NCBI GenBank assembly: GCA_003161435.1
Contig: PMOS01000012.1
Span: forward strand, 124,001 to 188,000
Length of the DNA stretch: 64,000 nucleotides
Direction: 5' to 3'
From: Vulcanimicrobiota bacterium
Lineage (GTDB): Bacteria; Vulcanimicrobiota; Vulcanimicrobiia; Vulcanimicrobiales; Vulcanimicrobiaceae
The notes beneath the pieces are model-generated. The model searched no databases and had not been told where the DNA came from. It saw only the letters and a list, made by a program, of their open reading frames with translations. Every line of letters starts with the position of its first letter. The stretch's first letter is position 1. This document shows positions 53,879 to 63,164 of the stretch, in pieces. The position numbers and the translations under genes were made by a program.

Positions 53879-54484
53879 TTACTCCTCTCCGAGAGCGAAC
53901 TTCATGTAGCGCCGGACCCGGATCTTCTCGCCGAGGACTCCGGAGACGCTATTCACCAGCTCGCCGACCGATTGCGCGTCGTCCTTGACGAACGGCTGCT
54001 CGAGCAAGGTGTGCTCCTCGTACCACTTGTTGAGCTTCCCGGACAGGATCTTCTCGACGACGTCGGGCGGCTTGTTCGCCGGAACGGTCTTCTCGAGCTC
54101 TTCCTTGACGCCGGCCAACACGTCGGACGGGACGGACTCACGGTCGAGATACTGCGGCGACATCGCCGCGACGTGCATCGCGACGTCGCGCACGAGTTCC
54201 TTGAAACGCTCGTTGCGTGCGACGAAGTCGGTTTCGCAGTTGACCTCGACCAGGACGCCGATCTTGCCGCCCGCATGGATGTACGATCCGACCAGGCCTT
54301 CGTTGGCCGCGCGCTCGGATTTCTTCTCGGCCTTAGCTTGACCCAACTCGCCCAGTCGCGCGCGGGCGCGCTGGTGATCGCCTTCGGACCAGATCAGCGC
54401 GTTGCGGACGTCGGAGATCCCGGCGCCCGTCTCATCTCGCAGGCGCTTGATCTCGTCGGCGGTCGGCTTGTACGCAGTGTTCAC
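53879..54484 (-). CDS. tsf: Elongation factor Ts
   Basis: 201 residues, GTG at 54484. Nucleotide exchange factor for EF-Tu. The N-terminal UBA-like domain [19 protein letters not shown] and the core [26 protein letters not shown] are present. It is short (about 200, like Thermus-type EF-Ts) and lacks the second core repeat of the E. coli protein. It lies 11 bases after rpsB. Confidence 0.95.
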   Translation of the reverse strand: MNTAYKPTADEIKRLRDETGAGISDVRNALIWSEGDHQRARARLGELGQAKAEKKSERAANEGLVGSYIHAGGKIGVLVEVNCETDFVARNERFKELVRDVAMHVAAMSPQYLDRESVPSDVLAGVKEELEKTVPANKPPDVVEKILSGKLNKWYEEHTLLEQPFVKDDAQSVGELVNSVSGVLGEKIRVRRYMKFALGEE

Positions 54485-54495
54485 GTCGTGTCCGC

Positions 54496-55263
54496 TCAGA
54501 CGCCGGCCGCCGCGGGCTCCGCCGCGCCGAGATCGGCATATTGCTCTTCGTAGTCGGCCGCATCGTAGGCCGACTCGGTTTCGGTCTTCCCTTCGATGAT
54601 GGCGTTGGCGATGGTCGAAACCATCAGTCGCACGGAACGGATCGCGTCGTCGTTGCCGGGGATCGCATAGTCGATCTCGTCGGGGTCGCAGTTCGTGTCG
54701 ATCACTGCAATGATCGGGATGTGCAGCTTCTCGGCCTCGGCGACCGCGATGCGCTCTTTCTTCGGATCGACGATGAAGATCGCGTCGGGCAAACGGTGCA
54801 TGTCCTTGATCCCGCCCAAGAACTTCTCGAGCTTCTCCAGCTCGTCGGTCAGCCGCGCGACCTCTTTCTTGGGGAGCAGATCGAAGGTGCCTTGCTGGCG
54901 CATCCCTTCGAGCTCACGCAGCCGCGCGATGCGCTTCTGGATCGTCGCGAAGTTGGTCAGCGTACCGCCCAGCCAGCGCTGGTTGACGAAGAACGTCCCC
55001 GCGCGCTCGGACTCCTCACGCACGACGTCCTGCGCCTGCTTCTTGGTGCCGACGAACAGGATCACGCGGCCTTCGCGCGACATCTGCTTGACCGCGTCGT
55101 ACACGGAGTTGAGCATCGCCAGCGTCTTCGCCAGGTCGATGATGTAGATACCGTTGCGCTCTTGGAAGATGTACGGCTTCATCTTCGGATTCCAGCGGCG
55201 CGTCTGATGCCCGAAGTGGACACCGGCCTCCAGAAGGGCGCGCATGGTGACGGCTGACGCCAT
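54496..55263 (-). CDS. rpsB: 30S ribosomal protein S2
   Basis: 255 residues from the ATG at 55263 (AGAGAGGTCC upstream). Signature stretches: [75 protein letters not shown]. An acidic, Ala-rich tail ends the protein. First gene of the rpsB-tsf-pyrH-frr unit. Confidence 0.97.
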   Translation of the reverse strand: MASAVTMRALLEAGVHFGHQTRRWNPKMKPYIFQERNGIYIIDLAKTLAMLNSVYDAVKQMSREGRVILFVGTKKQAQDVVREESERAGTFFVNQRWLGGTLTNFATIQKRIARLRELEGMRQQGTFDLLPKKEVARLTDELEKLEKFLGGIKDMHRLPDAIFIVDPKKERIAVAEAEKLHIPIIAVIDTNCDPDEIDYAIPGNDDAIRSVRLMVSTIANAIIEGKTETESAYDAADYEEQYADLGAAEPAAAGV

Positions 55264-55514
55264 GAAACGAGGACCTCTCTCTGCGCTCCGCGCCGCCGTC
55301 CGTGGCGCCGTGATGGAAGCATGCACCCCCGCCCTCCGGGCGGGTGAAGTGGAGCCCTCAGGTCTCCCCGGGGCAACTCCGACAGTATATCACGCCCAAG
55401 CCAGGTCCGCGACCCGTGGCGTCGGGTGTGTCGGCGCCAAGTAGAGATGTCTCCTCTTTAAGCTAGCCAAGCAGGCGTCCTGCGGACCCCTTCGCGACGA
55501 CCTGGGCCGATGCA
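55264..55514 (-). promoter_or_regulatory. rpsB leader and putative promoter
   Basis: 250 bases without a gene. On the minus strand a TATACT (55384-55389) is a good -10; no clear -35 accompanies it. Between it and the rpsB start lies a GC-rich hairpin, CCGCCC/GGGCGG (about 55329-55343), that could be an S2 autoregulatory leader structure. Beyond 55444 the sequence turns to the AbiE insertion. The promoter call is tentative. Confidence 0.4.
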
Positions 55515-56528
55515 CTATACTCCGTTGATCTGTCTTTCGAGGGCGCGCAGGCGGTCTAGAATCGTTCCAAATGGCGGTGGCTCGCGAAAGAACATCATTC
55601 GCATGTCACGGTAATCTGAGATCAAGACCCGAACTTTCTCATCCGATGGAATTATTTTCAGAGATCCTGGGGCTGCACGGTCATAGTGCGCCCAGGCCGC
55701 GGGATAATAGGTCTGCTTGAACTTCCGGACCTCGTCGAGCATCGCAACGTCACGAGACGCGGCCCTTCCAACCTCGGTTTCGATCAACTCCGCTACGTCG
55801 GAGTAGTGGCGCGAAAAGAAATGCGGCACAACGTCCCGGAAACTCTCCGCATGCAACGCGGTGACTTTTTCCCAAAACGTGCGCGCAGGCAATAGCACCG
55901 AGCAAGTTACCTCGGGTTCTCCGATGAGATTCGAGAAGCGGTCTGCCACATACGGTTTGAACGTGCGCGATTCGCTCGGGCTGTCGTCGAACGCCAGCCG
56001 AGTTCAATCTTGACACGACCACGAATGTACGAATGCTCGACATCGGGTGCGCTGATGGGATAGCGAAAAAGAAGTGTATGTGCGTACCGGTCTAGAGGAT
56101 CGAGCAAGAGGTCCCAGCCCGTGTCCGTTCCAAGTCGTTCTGCGAAATATTTTCGCAGCAGAATGGTCAACTCGCCGCCGATATAGTTCGCGCAGGCTAC
56201 ATCCAAGGAGTCCATTCGCTCGAGTTGTTGTGTCCTGCTCGAGGCAGTTTCTGGATCTTCGATCCCGCGAGGCAAGATAGAAGTTGACGTCAGTGACGAC
56301 GTCGATGTCTTCGGAGAACCGCTGGATGAGGCCGTAAGCTTTCGAGAGGGACGTCCCGCCCTTGAATACCATTGATGCTTGACCGGACGGTAGCGAAAAC
56401 AGCGATCGAAGGGTCCAGCACACCCAGAAGTCTTTCTCGACGATCGTGAGGTCGAGCCCCATGCCGATCGCGGCTTCGGCGATGATGTCGCGCCGATCCG
56501 AGGGTGCGAGCTTTGCAAAATCATCCAT
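55515..56528 (-). pseudogene. AbiEii-type nucleotidyltransferase toxin, frameshifted twice
   Basis: The first part from the ATG at 56528 reads FKGGTSLSKAYGLIQRFSEDIDVV, the AbiEii GGT/DID nucleotidyltransferase core. Near 56285 the frame shifts (continuing ILPRGIEDPETASSRTQQLE, then YIGGELTILLRKYFAERLGT), and near 55995 it shifts back (FDDSPSESRTFKPYVADRF, then PARTFWEKVTALHAESF). Each change is one base, and they compensate. Together the pieces give a full-length toxin of about 337 residues. As it stands the gene gives only a truncated product of about 85 native residues. GC is well below neighbours. Confidence 0.85.
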
Positions 56529-56537
56529 GTGGCAAGC

Positions 56538-57146
56538 TTAGGCCAGTATGTCGTCGATATATGGAATCATCCACCCCGGGATGCGCGATGCGCGACGCCT
56601 GAGTTTGCTCGCAAGGCCGTGTTGCCGCACGAAATCGCGGAGCGTCGCGATCTCCTTCGATGTGATTCGCTGTTTACCAACGGCCTGCAATGCGTCGATG
56701 ACGAGTTCCGCTGGATCTGAGTCGCGTGCAAGCGAACGCGGACTTACAGTCCGAAGCCGAATGCGCTGCCCAGCGATGTTGAGTTCACGGGGAAAAAGGT
56801 TCGTTCGATAGCTAGGCTGTGCAACAACTTGGGTCGTCAGGCCGAGCTTGTTAGCGGCGTCGATCTCGGGGCGTTCAATGATGGCCCCGGTTTTACGGGC
56901 GTGAGCCGCAACGATTGCCTCGGGGGTCGGACTTAAGGGACCGATCTTTGGATTGGTGCGTGGCACGTCGTAGTAGCCCTTGGCGACACGGCGCACCGTG
57001 CCATCGGATGCGAGACGCCTCAGTGTCTCCCGGATTGCGCGCTCCGAGCCCAGCCGTTCGTGGATGATCTCCGCGGGTGTAAAGACGGTGCCCGGCTTAA
57101 GGTTCCTGACGTAGCGGCGCACGGCTTCCGCGGTCGAGGTTGGCAT
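56538..57146 (-). CDS. AbiEi-type antitoxin / transcriptional repressor (DUF6088-like)
   Basis: 202 residues, ATG at 57146. The N-terminal winged helix (FTPAEIIHERLGSERAIRET, then LRRLASDGTVRRVAKGYYDVP) is followed by the C-terminal antitoxin domain (ERPEIDAANKLGLTTQ; LVIDALQAVGKQRITSKE). In AbiE type IV systems this protein represses its own operon and neutralises AbiEii. It is intact and lies 9 bases ahead of the broken toxin gene. Lower GC points to horizontal transfer. Confidence 0.85.
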   Translation of the reverse strand: MPTSTAEAVRRYVRNLKPGTVFTPAEIIHERLGSERAIRETLRRLASDGTVRRVAKGYYDVPRTNPKIGPLSPTPEAIVAAHARKTGAIIERPEIDAANKLGLTTQVVAQPSYRTNLFPRELNIAGQRIRLRTVSPRSLARDSDPAELVIDALQAVGKQRITSKEIATLRDFVRQHGLASKLRRRASRIPGWMIPYIDDILA

Positions 57147-57147
57147 G

Positions 57148-57173
57148 TGTCATTTTACTGTAGAATAACGACA
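57148..57173 (-). promoter_or_regulatory. Possible AbiEi operator
   Basis: An AT-rich imperfect inverted repeat, with TGTC at 57148-57151 and GACA at 57170-57173 and T-rich/A-rich inner arms, abuts the antitoxin start codon. AbiEi proteins bind inverted repeats in their own promoter, so this is a natural candidate. A TATTCT within it could be the -10. Confidence 0.45.
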
Positions 57174-57266
57174 CAAATCAAGCTCGGAAACACGACTGAA
57201 CTAGAGCAGGAGTGCGGTTGCTAGCTAACGCCAAGATCGACGCTTTGTCGCCGGCTGAACCGCGGG

Positions 57267-58439
57267 CTACAAATAGAAAAACTCGCGGGGCCGGCGCTGG
57301 AGCGACTCGACCCCGGCGACGATCGCGCGGGCCCGGGCGGGGTTCAGTCCGACGTACACGACGTCGACCTCGTCGCCGAGCGTCTCGGGCGGCAGAACCG
57401 GCAGGCCGTGGACCCGCTTAGCCTGCTGGTGAAGACTTCGGTCGAGAAAGTACGCAAGATTCGAGTGGTCGGTCAAACGGCTCGCGATGAAGACGCCGTA
57501 GAAACCGCTCCCGTAGATCGCGGCTGGGCGACCGCGATGTTCGTTTTCGAATTCTTGAACAGCTTCGGTCGCGGTGGACCAGAACGCGGCGTACCCGACA
57601 GCCTCTTCGACGTAGCTCGCGACCTCGCTCTCCGCCGGGCCGGCGACGCGGTCGCCGACCCCTCGGCGAGCGTTCACCACGTACGCGGCATCGTGCGCTT
57701 CCTCGTCGATCCGCACGTCGACGAAGCCGGCCTCCGCCAAGACGCGGCGCAGCGAGGTCGGCATGAAGTGGTTCACGTGGTCGACCACGATGAAGTCGCC
57801 GACGTTGCGGCGCACGTTCGGCACGGTCAGGTGAAGCGCGCCGCCGGGTCGCATGAGCCGGCGAATCCCCGCCAAGAAGCCGTGCGGATCGCCCGCGTGC
57901 TCGAGCGCGAAGAACGACAGAACCGCATCGAAGCGGCCGTCCCACTTGGCCGGCGTCGCGTACGCTGCTTGATTTTCGGTGGGAATGGATGTGTTCCACG
58001 CATCACGATAGACGTCGCTGACGTCGAACACGGCAGCGTTGACGTCCGGTCGCGCGGCGAGCAATGCGCGGATCGTCATCCCCTTGCCGCAACCGTAGTC
58101 GAGGACCGACGCGCCGGCCGCCAGCGAGAGCTTCGCGAGTGCAACGTTCGCTTGATGCTGGGCGCGGTAGACTGCGACGCCGTCACGCACGGCATAGAGA
58201 TCGTCGGCGTCATCGCTCTCGAGGTGAACGTCGTACGCGTTCGCGTAGTAACCGGAAATGTCATCGAGCGGGGGCGTCTGGACGTGACCGCAGCGGCGGC
58301 AGACGTACACGACCGTCGGAAGGGCGACCGCGCGACCCGTCGACGAAACCGAGGCTGCGCCGTCGTGGCGGTATGCCGGCGTGCCGCATATCGCACCGCA
58401 GACCAGGCACGCCACCCCGATCTCCGCGTCGATCGTCAT
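57267..58439 (-). CDS. Sugar C-methyltransferase-like SAM enzyme
   Basis: 390 residues, ATG at 58439 (ATGA overlap with the PhyH gene). Three parts: an N-terminal zinc-type motif (CLVCGAICG ... CRRCGHVQTP), a class I SAM fold (SVLDYGCGKGMTIRALL; LSFFALEHAGDP) and a C-terminal Rossmann-like domain (AAIYGSGFYGVFIASRLTD). This architecture is typical of NDP-hexose C-3 methyltransferases (TylC3/NovU type) and related surface-sugar methyltransferases. It suggests a branched-chain deoxysugar made by this cluster. Confidence 0.85.
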   Translation of the reverse strand: MTIDAEIGVACLVCGAICGTPAYRHDGAASVSSTGRAVALPTVVYVCRRCGHVQTPPLDDISGYYANAYDVHLESDDADDLYAVRDGVAVYRAQHQANVALAKLSLAAGASVLDYGCGKGMTIRALLAARPDVNAAVFDVSDVYRDAWNTSIPTENQAAYATPAKWDGRFDAVLSFFALEHAGDPHGFLAGIRRLMRPGGALHLTVPNVRRNVGDFIVVDHVNHFMPTSLRRVLAEAGFVDVRIDEEAHDAAYVVNARRGVGDRVAGPAESEVASYVEEAVGYAAFWSTATEAVQEFENEHRGRPAAIYGSGFYGVFIASRLTDHSNLAYFLDRSLHQQAKRVHGLPVLPPETLGDEVDVVYVGLNPARARAIVAGVESLQRRPREFFYL

Positions 58440-59308
58440 CGCGTCAGCGCTGCGGCTCGCGCCTTGGCGAGCAGGGCGTTCGCCGCCGCTAAGGTCGTGC
58501 CGTGTTTGAGCCCGCCCATCCACCGAATGCTCGCGCCGAACTCGTCGCTGAAGTTGAAGTACCGGATCTGCGCCGTCCAGCGCGCGCGAGCTCCGGCATT
58601 CGCGCCGGACGCGTGCAGCGTCAGGAAGTCGAACGCGAACACGTCGCCCGGCTTGGAGACCGGCGCGGTCACGTCGAAACGTTCCGGGATCGACGCCTCG
58701 TCCGCGATCCGGAGGGCGCCGTATGCACCGAACACCGTCTCTTCGGTTCCTTTGCCGGAGGTGTCGACGAGCGGCTCGACACCGCTTTTGTGCGATCCGC
58801 GAGCGAGCAGGACGGGCCCCATCTCGGCAGTGACGGGGACGAGCGGAATCCAAAACGTCACCGCATCGAGGCTGCGGAATTGGTACTGAAACTCCTGATG
58901 CCACGGCGCGAGACGGCGGTCGTCGCTGGGGCAGTCGATGCGTACCCCGTTCGCGCCCGGCGCGGTCCCGGCGAGCCCGGTGTCGCGCAGCAGGCGGAAC
59001 AATCCGGCCAGGCGCTCTCCGACGATCAAGCGTTGGAACGACACCAGGTTCTTGGCCATGTCGTAGACCAGCGGTTGAACGTCGGGATGCGCGTGGACCA
59101 GCGCCAGATAGCCGCGGTCGAAATCCGCCGGGTCCCGAGGAACATCGTACCGTGTTCCGCAGGCGCGGGCGGCGCTCTCGATCAAAAGGCCGAGCTCGCG
59201 CTGCACCGGCTCTAGATCGGCGGCGACGTCGAGCCACTTCCGCAGTACGACGAACCCGTCGCGCGCGAACGCGCCGCGCAGCGTATCGGGATCGGCCGCG
59301 ACGGTCAC
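58436..59308 (-). CDS. Phytanoyl-CoA dioxygenase (PhyH) family Fe(II)/2OG oxygenase
   Basis: 290 residues from the GTG at 59308 (GTGA overlap with the wbqC gene). The iron-binding facial triad is likely His in APWHQEFQYQ (HxE rather than HxD) and the distal His in LTLHASGANAG, with Arg in AGARARW for 2-oxoglutarate. Members hydroxylate small molecules or sugars and lipids. Its place in a sugar-modification cluster suggests oxidation of a glycan residue; the substrate is unknown. Confidence 0.82.
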   Translation of the reverse strand: MTVAADPDTLRGAFARDGFVVLRKWLDVAADLEPVQRELGLLIESAARACGTRYDVPRDPADFDRGYLALVHAHPDVQPLVYDMAKNLVSFQRLIVGERLAGLFRLLRDTGLAGTAPGANGVRIDCPSDDRRLAPWHQEFQYQFRSLDAVTFWIPLVPVTAEMGPVLLARGSHKSGVEPLVDTSGKGTEETVFGAYGALRIADEASIPERFDVTAPVSKPGDVFAFDFLTLHASGANAGARARWTAQIRYFNFSDEFGASIRWMGGLKHGTTLAAANALLAKARAAALTR

Positions 59309-60036
59309 GAGGCGAGCGTTTCCGTCGCGCGTGCCTCGGCCCATGGCACGGACGGCGATTCGAGGGCCGTCGCGGCCTCGGGCCCGAGGTTCGCGATCAG
59401 ATCGAGGATCGAGACATGGGGATCGAACGCACCGTGCAACTGCGCGTATGGCCGGCGCGCGTATGCCATGACGCGGACCTCGATGCCGGCCGCTGCGAAG
59501 GGCACCTCGTCGAGATAGTGCAGCGCGCCGTGACCGGTGATGTATCGCGTCGCCCCGCGCGGTCGCAGCAGCGCGACGAGCCGTTCGCTCTTCACGCCGT
59601 CGACGGGCGTCAGCGACGAACGGCTGAATGTCGCGCGCAAGCCCAGCTCGGCGGCACAGCGTTCGAGCGCGGCAATGTCGAGCTCGGCGATCGTGCGCGG
59701 GCGCATCGCGTAGACGTCGTCAATGATCGTGCGGGCCATCGCGCAGTGCGGCGCGCGCGCATAGCTCATAGCAAACGTACGCAGGTGCTTCTCACGCCAA
59801 TCCGTCGCATAGTCGATCTCCGTCTCGGCGATCGTCGACCGTACGCCGGAACGTTGGACCGGGACGGTCATCCACTGCGGGCCCGAAGCCGTCTTGAGCT
59901 GCACGCGGGTTGTGAAATGGCGGCCTTGCGGAAACTGCACGTCGTCGAAGTGGACGAACTCGTCGGCGAGGCGGATCTGCTCGAACACGCCGCGCCACGG
60001 GAAGAACTGCGGTTGGAGGATGACGACGGTCTTCAC
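59305..60036 (-). CDS. WbqC-like protein
   Basis: 243 residues, GTG at 60036 overlapping the acetyltransferase stop (GTGA). Family marks: VVILQPQFFPWRGVFEQIRL at the N-terminus, FVHFDDVQFPQGRHFTTRVQL, and TGHGALHYLD. WbqC proteins occur in O-antigen clusters and are linked to amide or amino-acyl sugar decoration, but the reaction is poorly defined. Confidence 0.88.
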   Translation of the reverse strand: MKTVVILQPQFFPWRGVFEQIRLADEFVHFDDVQFPQGRHFTTRVQLKTASGPQWMTVPVQRSGVRSTIAETEIDYATDWREKHLRTFAMSYARAPHCAMARTIIDDVYAMRPRTIAELDIAALERCAAELGLRATFSRSSLTPVDGVKSERLVALLRPRGATRYITGHGALHYLDEVPFAAAGIEVRVMAYARRPYAQLHGAFDPHVSILDLIANLGPEAATALESPSVPWAEARATETLAS

Positions 60037-60536
60037 GGCGCCGCCGCCAGGAACCGTTCCATCACGACCACGTCGCGCCAACCATCCGGTGCGAAATAGT
60101 GGCGGCGGTGAACGCCGACCTCGCGGAACCCGGTCGCGCGATAGAGCGCAATCGCGACAGCATTGTCGGCCGCAACGTACAGGACCAGCTTGTCGAGCCG
60201 GCCGTCGCGGCGCGCAGCGTCCAACGTCTGCTCGATCGCGGCGCGCCCGTGCCCGCAGCCGCGACGCCGTTCGTCGATGGCGATGCCGAATTTGCCGTAG
60301 CGGCTGCGATCGTCGATTCCGACGATCTGGATGAAACCGACCGCCGCGCCCGTCTCGTCGGCGACGACGTTGAAGAGTCCGGCGGGATCTGAGCTACGCC
60401 GCGCGAGCCAGGCCCGAACGTCGTCGTGCGTGTTCGGGCGGGGCGAGGCGAGCAGCGCGTACTGGGTCGGAAGATCGTTACGCAGCGCGGCGAGCGCGGG
60501 AACGTCGGCTTCGCTCGGCGGACGGCAGGTGGTCAC
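60033..60536 (-). CDS. GNAT family N-acetyltransferase
   Basis: 167 residues, GTG at 60536 (GTGA overlap). The acetyl-CoA motif is GIAIDERRRGCGHGRAAIEQ, followed by LYVAADNAVAIALYRATGFREVGVHR. It resembles sugar-amine acetyltransferases of the RimJ/WecD type. With the DegT aminotransferase nearby, N-acylation of an amino sugar is the likely role. Confidence 0.88.
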   Translation of the reverse strand: MTTCRPPSEADVPALAALRNDLPTQYALLASPRPNTHDDVRAWLARRSSDPAGLFNVVADETGAAVGFIQIVGIDDRSRYGKFGIAIDERRRGCGHGRAAIEQTLDAARRDGRLDKLVLYVAADNAVAIALYRATGFREVGVHRRHYFAPDGWRDVVVMERFLAAAP

Positions 60537-61333
60537 CGCACGTCCGGGTCCTGGGTCGCGCGCAGATAGCCGCGCGGCGCGACGCTGAACAGCAGCTTCG
60601 CGTCGTACTCTTCGTCGACGACGAAGCGCGGTTCGCGCGCCAAGAAGCCGTCTACGGCCGTCATTGGATTATTGCCGGGCCCCCAGGGGCGATCGACGAT
60701 CGAACCCGGCTCGGCATACTCGACGACCGTGTCCATCACCACCAAGAAGAAGCCGGCTCGCACCAATGGCGCGTAGAGCGCGAGCTCGCGCGCGACGTGC
60801 GTGGCGGTGTGATTCGAGTCCAGCACGACCATCGCACTGCGGCCGGCGACCCGTTCGCGCACCCGCGCGGCGACCGACTCGTCGACCGACGAGCCTTCGT
60901 ACGTCACGATCCGCGATGCCATCGGATGCGCCTCGATCTCGGCGCGGTTGTGCGGGCGGATGTCGATGTCGACGCCGATCGCTTCGCGCTCGCCGCCCAA
61001 CAGGGCCAGCATCGAGGCCGAGAACACCAGCGAACCGCCGTGAGCGATCCCGGTTTCGACGATCACCTCGGGCCGCGTGCGCCAGATGATCTCCTGCAGC
61101 GCGACCATGTCTTGCGGAAACTGGATCGCGGGCCGCCCCATCCACGTCCAGTTATAGGCGTACCGGTAGGGGGCGATGAGGTCGAGCGCGCGCTTCCAGG
61201 CGGCGCGCACTTCGGGATCGTTCCCCATGCGGCGCAGCAGCGCGGCGTCCTTGGGGTCGTGCGGATCGGCGGGCATGCCCTCAACCGGCGTGCTCAAGGT
61301 CGGCAACTCGTTCACCGATAGGGTAATCGTCAA
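60533..61333 (-). CDS. CmcI/cephalosporin hydroxylase-like methyltransferase
   Basis: 266 residues, TTG start at 61333; later starts are possible. The CmcI/rhamnosyl O-methyltransferase family has a SAM-type fold: PEVIVETGIAHGGSLVFSAS, AIGVDIDIRPHNRAEIEAHP, MVVLDSNHTATHVARELALY. Probably O-methylates a sugar. It diverges from the DegT aminotransferase gene with only about 20 bases between starts. Confidence 0.85.
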   Translation of the reverse strand: MTITLSVNELPTLSTPVEGMPADPHDPKDAALLRRMGNDPEVRAAWKRALDLIAPYRYAYNWTWMGRPAIQFPQDMVALQEIIWRTRPEVIVETGIAHGGSLVFSASMLALLGGEREAIGVDIDIRPHNRAEIEAHPMASRIVTYEGSSVDESVAARVRERVAGRSAMVVLDSNHTATHVARELALYAPLVRAGFFLVVMDTVVEYAEPGSIVDRPWGPGNNPMTAVDGFLAREPRFVVDEEYDAKLLFSVAPRGYLRATQDPDVR

Positions 61334-61353
61334 CGGAGGCCCGGAACAATAGC

Positions 61354-62529
61354 ATGAACCTCCTCGAGCGGCTGCCCGCTCCCCCCGCGTCTACGGACGG
61401 GCGGGTTCCGGTTTTCGCTCCGTACGTCGGCGTCGATACGCTCAAGCACCTGACCGACGCGCTCGACGTCGGCTGGCTCGGGATGGGCGCGACGACCAAA
61501 GAGTTCGAAGAGCGGATCGCCGCCTACCTCGGCCTACGCGACCGGTACGTCGTCTGCACCAACACCGGGACGTCGGCGCTGCACATCGCGCTGCTCGCCG
61601 CCGGGATCGGGCCGGGCGACGAGGTCATCACGCCGTCGTTCAACTATGTCGCCGACCACCAGGCGATCCGCGCCACCGGCGCCGAGGTCGCGATGTGCGA
61701 CATCCACGAGGACGACCTCGGGATCGACGTCGCGTCGGCGGCCGCGCTGATCGGGCCGCGCACGAAGGCGATCGTTCCGCTGCACTTCGCTGGGGTTCCG
61801 TGCCGAATCGCCGAGGTTCACGCGCTCGCGCATGAGCACGGCCTGCGAGTGATCGAGGATGCCTGCCACGCCTTCGGCACCACCGTCGACGGCTCGAAGG
61901 TCGGCAGCGCGGGCGACCTGCACTTCTTCAGCTTCGATCCGGTCAAGATCATTACGTCGATCGACGGCGGCTGCGTCGTGACGCCGGATCGTGACGAAGT
62001 CGAGCGGCTGCAGCGGCTGCGCCTGCTAGGCGTCGACAAAGACACCACGCTGCGCTATCAGAACAAGCGCGCCTGGGACTACGACGTGGTGAGCGAAGGC
62101 TTCCGCTACCACCTCACCAACATCATGGCCAGCGTCGGCGTCTCGCAGATCAAGCGCGTCGACGAGTTCATCGCCGGCCGGCGCGCGGTGTGCGAGCGCT
62201 ATTCCACCGCCTTCGACGGACTGCCGGGCGTGCGCGTGCTGCGCCGCGTCTACGACGACGTCTCACCGTTCATCTATAGCCTGCGCGTTCCGGCCGGCCG
62301 CCGTGACGCGTTCATCGAGCACCTCTCGCTGCGCGGCGTCGACGCCGGGATCCACTTCGTCCCGGTCCACCGCCATACGTACTTTGCCGACGCGCGCCGC
62401 ACGCCGATGCCGGTGACCGAGCGCGTCGTCGAACAGGTCGTGACGCTGCCCCTTCACTCCTTAATGACGGAACGGGCGGTGGAACGCGTCGTCGAAAGCG
62501 TGTGGAGCTTCTTCTCTTCGTGCGCATAG
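61354..62529 (+). CDS. DegT/DnrJ/EryC1/StrS sugar aminotransferase
   Basis: 391 residues, ATG at 61354. PLP enzyme that aminates NDP-keto sugars. Lys198 in HFFSFDPVKIITSIDGG holds PLP; NTGTSALHIALLAAGIGPGD and VIEDACHAFGTTVDG are further signatures. It is the only plus-strand gene in this cluster, convergent with the epimerase gene, 18 bases between stops. Confidence 0.93.
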   Translation: MNLLERLPAPPASTDGRVPVFAPYVGVDTLKHLTDALDVGWLGMGATTKEFEERIAAYLGLRDRYVVCTNTGTSALHIALLAAGIGPGDEVITPSFNYVADHQAIRATGAEVAMCDIHEDDLGIDVASAAALIGPRTKAIVPLHFAGVPCRIAEVHALAHEHGLRVIEDACHAFGTTVDGSKVGSAGDLHFFSFDPVKIITSIDGGCVVTPDRDEVERLQRLRLLGVDKDTTLRYQNKRAWDYDVVSEGFRYHLTNIMASVGVSQIKRVDEFIAGRRAVCERYSTAFDGLPGVRVLRRVYDDVSPFIYSLRVPAGRRDAFIEHLSLRGVDAGIHFVPVHRHTYFADARRTPMPVTERVVEQVVTLPLHSLMTERAVERVVESVWSFFSSCA

Positions 62530-62547
62530 CGCAGCCGGCTTCGGTTC

Positions 62548-63090
62548 CTACACCTTCGCTGCACGCGAAAATGCCGGCAACGCGGCGTCGCGCGTCGAGA
62601 TGACGGTTGGGACGAGCGGCCACGGAATCGCCAGCTCGGGGCTGTCGTAGCGGTAACCGCTCGCGGCGGCGGCGGAGTATGGAGCCGAGTGCAGATACTC
62701 CAGCGTCGCGCCGTCGCGCAGCGTCTGATACCCGTGGGCGAAGCCGGCCGGCGCGTACAGCGCGCAGCCGTCATCCTCCTCCAATGTGAACGCTTCCCAA
62801 CGGCCGTACGTCGGCGAATCGTCGCGCACGTCGACCAGAACGTCGTACACACCGCCGCGCGTGCAGCGAATCAGCTTGACCTCGGCGTGGGGCTCGAGTT
62901 GGAAATGCAGGCCGCGCAGCGTTCCGACGACGGCGTTGTACGCTTCGCCGCGCTGTGGCCAGCTCGTCACGAAACCCAATTCCGCGAACCGCTCCGCATC
63001 GAAGGTCCGTATGAACCAGCCGCGCTCGTCGCATGCCCGCCGCAGCCGAATCTTGAACAGGCCGTCGAGCGACGTCGAGATAGCATCCAT
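62548..63090 (-). CDS. dTDP-4-dehydrorhamnose 3,5-epimerase family protein
   Basis: 180 residues from the ATG at 63090. Cupin-fold sugar epimerase: GWFIRTFDAERFAELGF, catalytic His in VGTLRGLHFQLEPHAEVKLI, and YAPAGFAHGYQTL. It may do 3,5-epimerisation (RfbC) or 3-epimerisation (as in C-methylated sugars); with the C-methyltransferase nearby the latter is plausible. rfbA, rfbB and rfbD are not in view. Confidence 0.9.
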   Translation of the reverse strand: MDAISTSLDGLFKIRLRRACDERGWFIRTFDAERFAELGFVTSWPQRGEAYNAVVGTLRGLHFQLEPHAEVKLIRCTRGGVYDVLVDVRDDSPTYGRWEAFTLEEDDGCALYAPAGFAHGYQTLRDGATLEYLHSAPYSAAAASGYRYDSPELAIPWPLVPTVISTRDAALPAFSRAAKV

Positions 63091-63164
63091 CGCCCAGACG
63101 GTTTCCGGCGCGGCCGCCGGGTCCTCGTCACCCCGCCGGGCGCAAGGAAACAGGCTAGCCCGCG

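Noticed and set aside
55444..57266. Insertion sequence or integrase accompanying the AbiE cassette
   Set aside because: No transposase or recombinase frame and no flanking direct repeats were seen.
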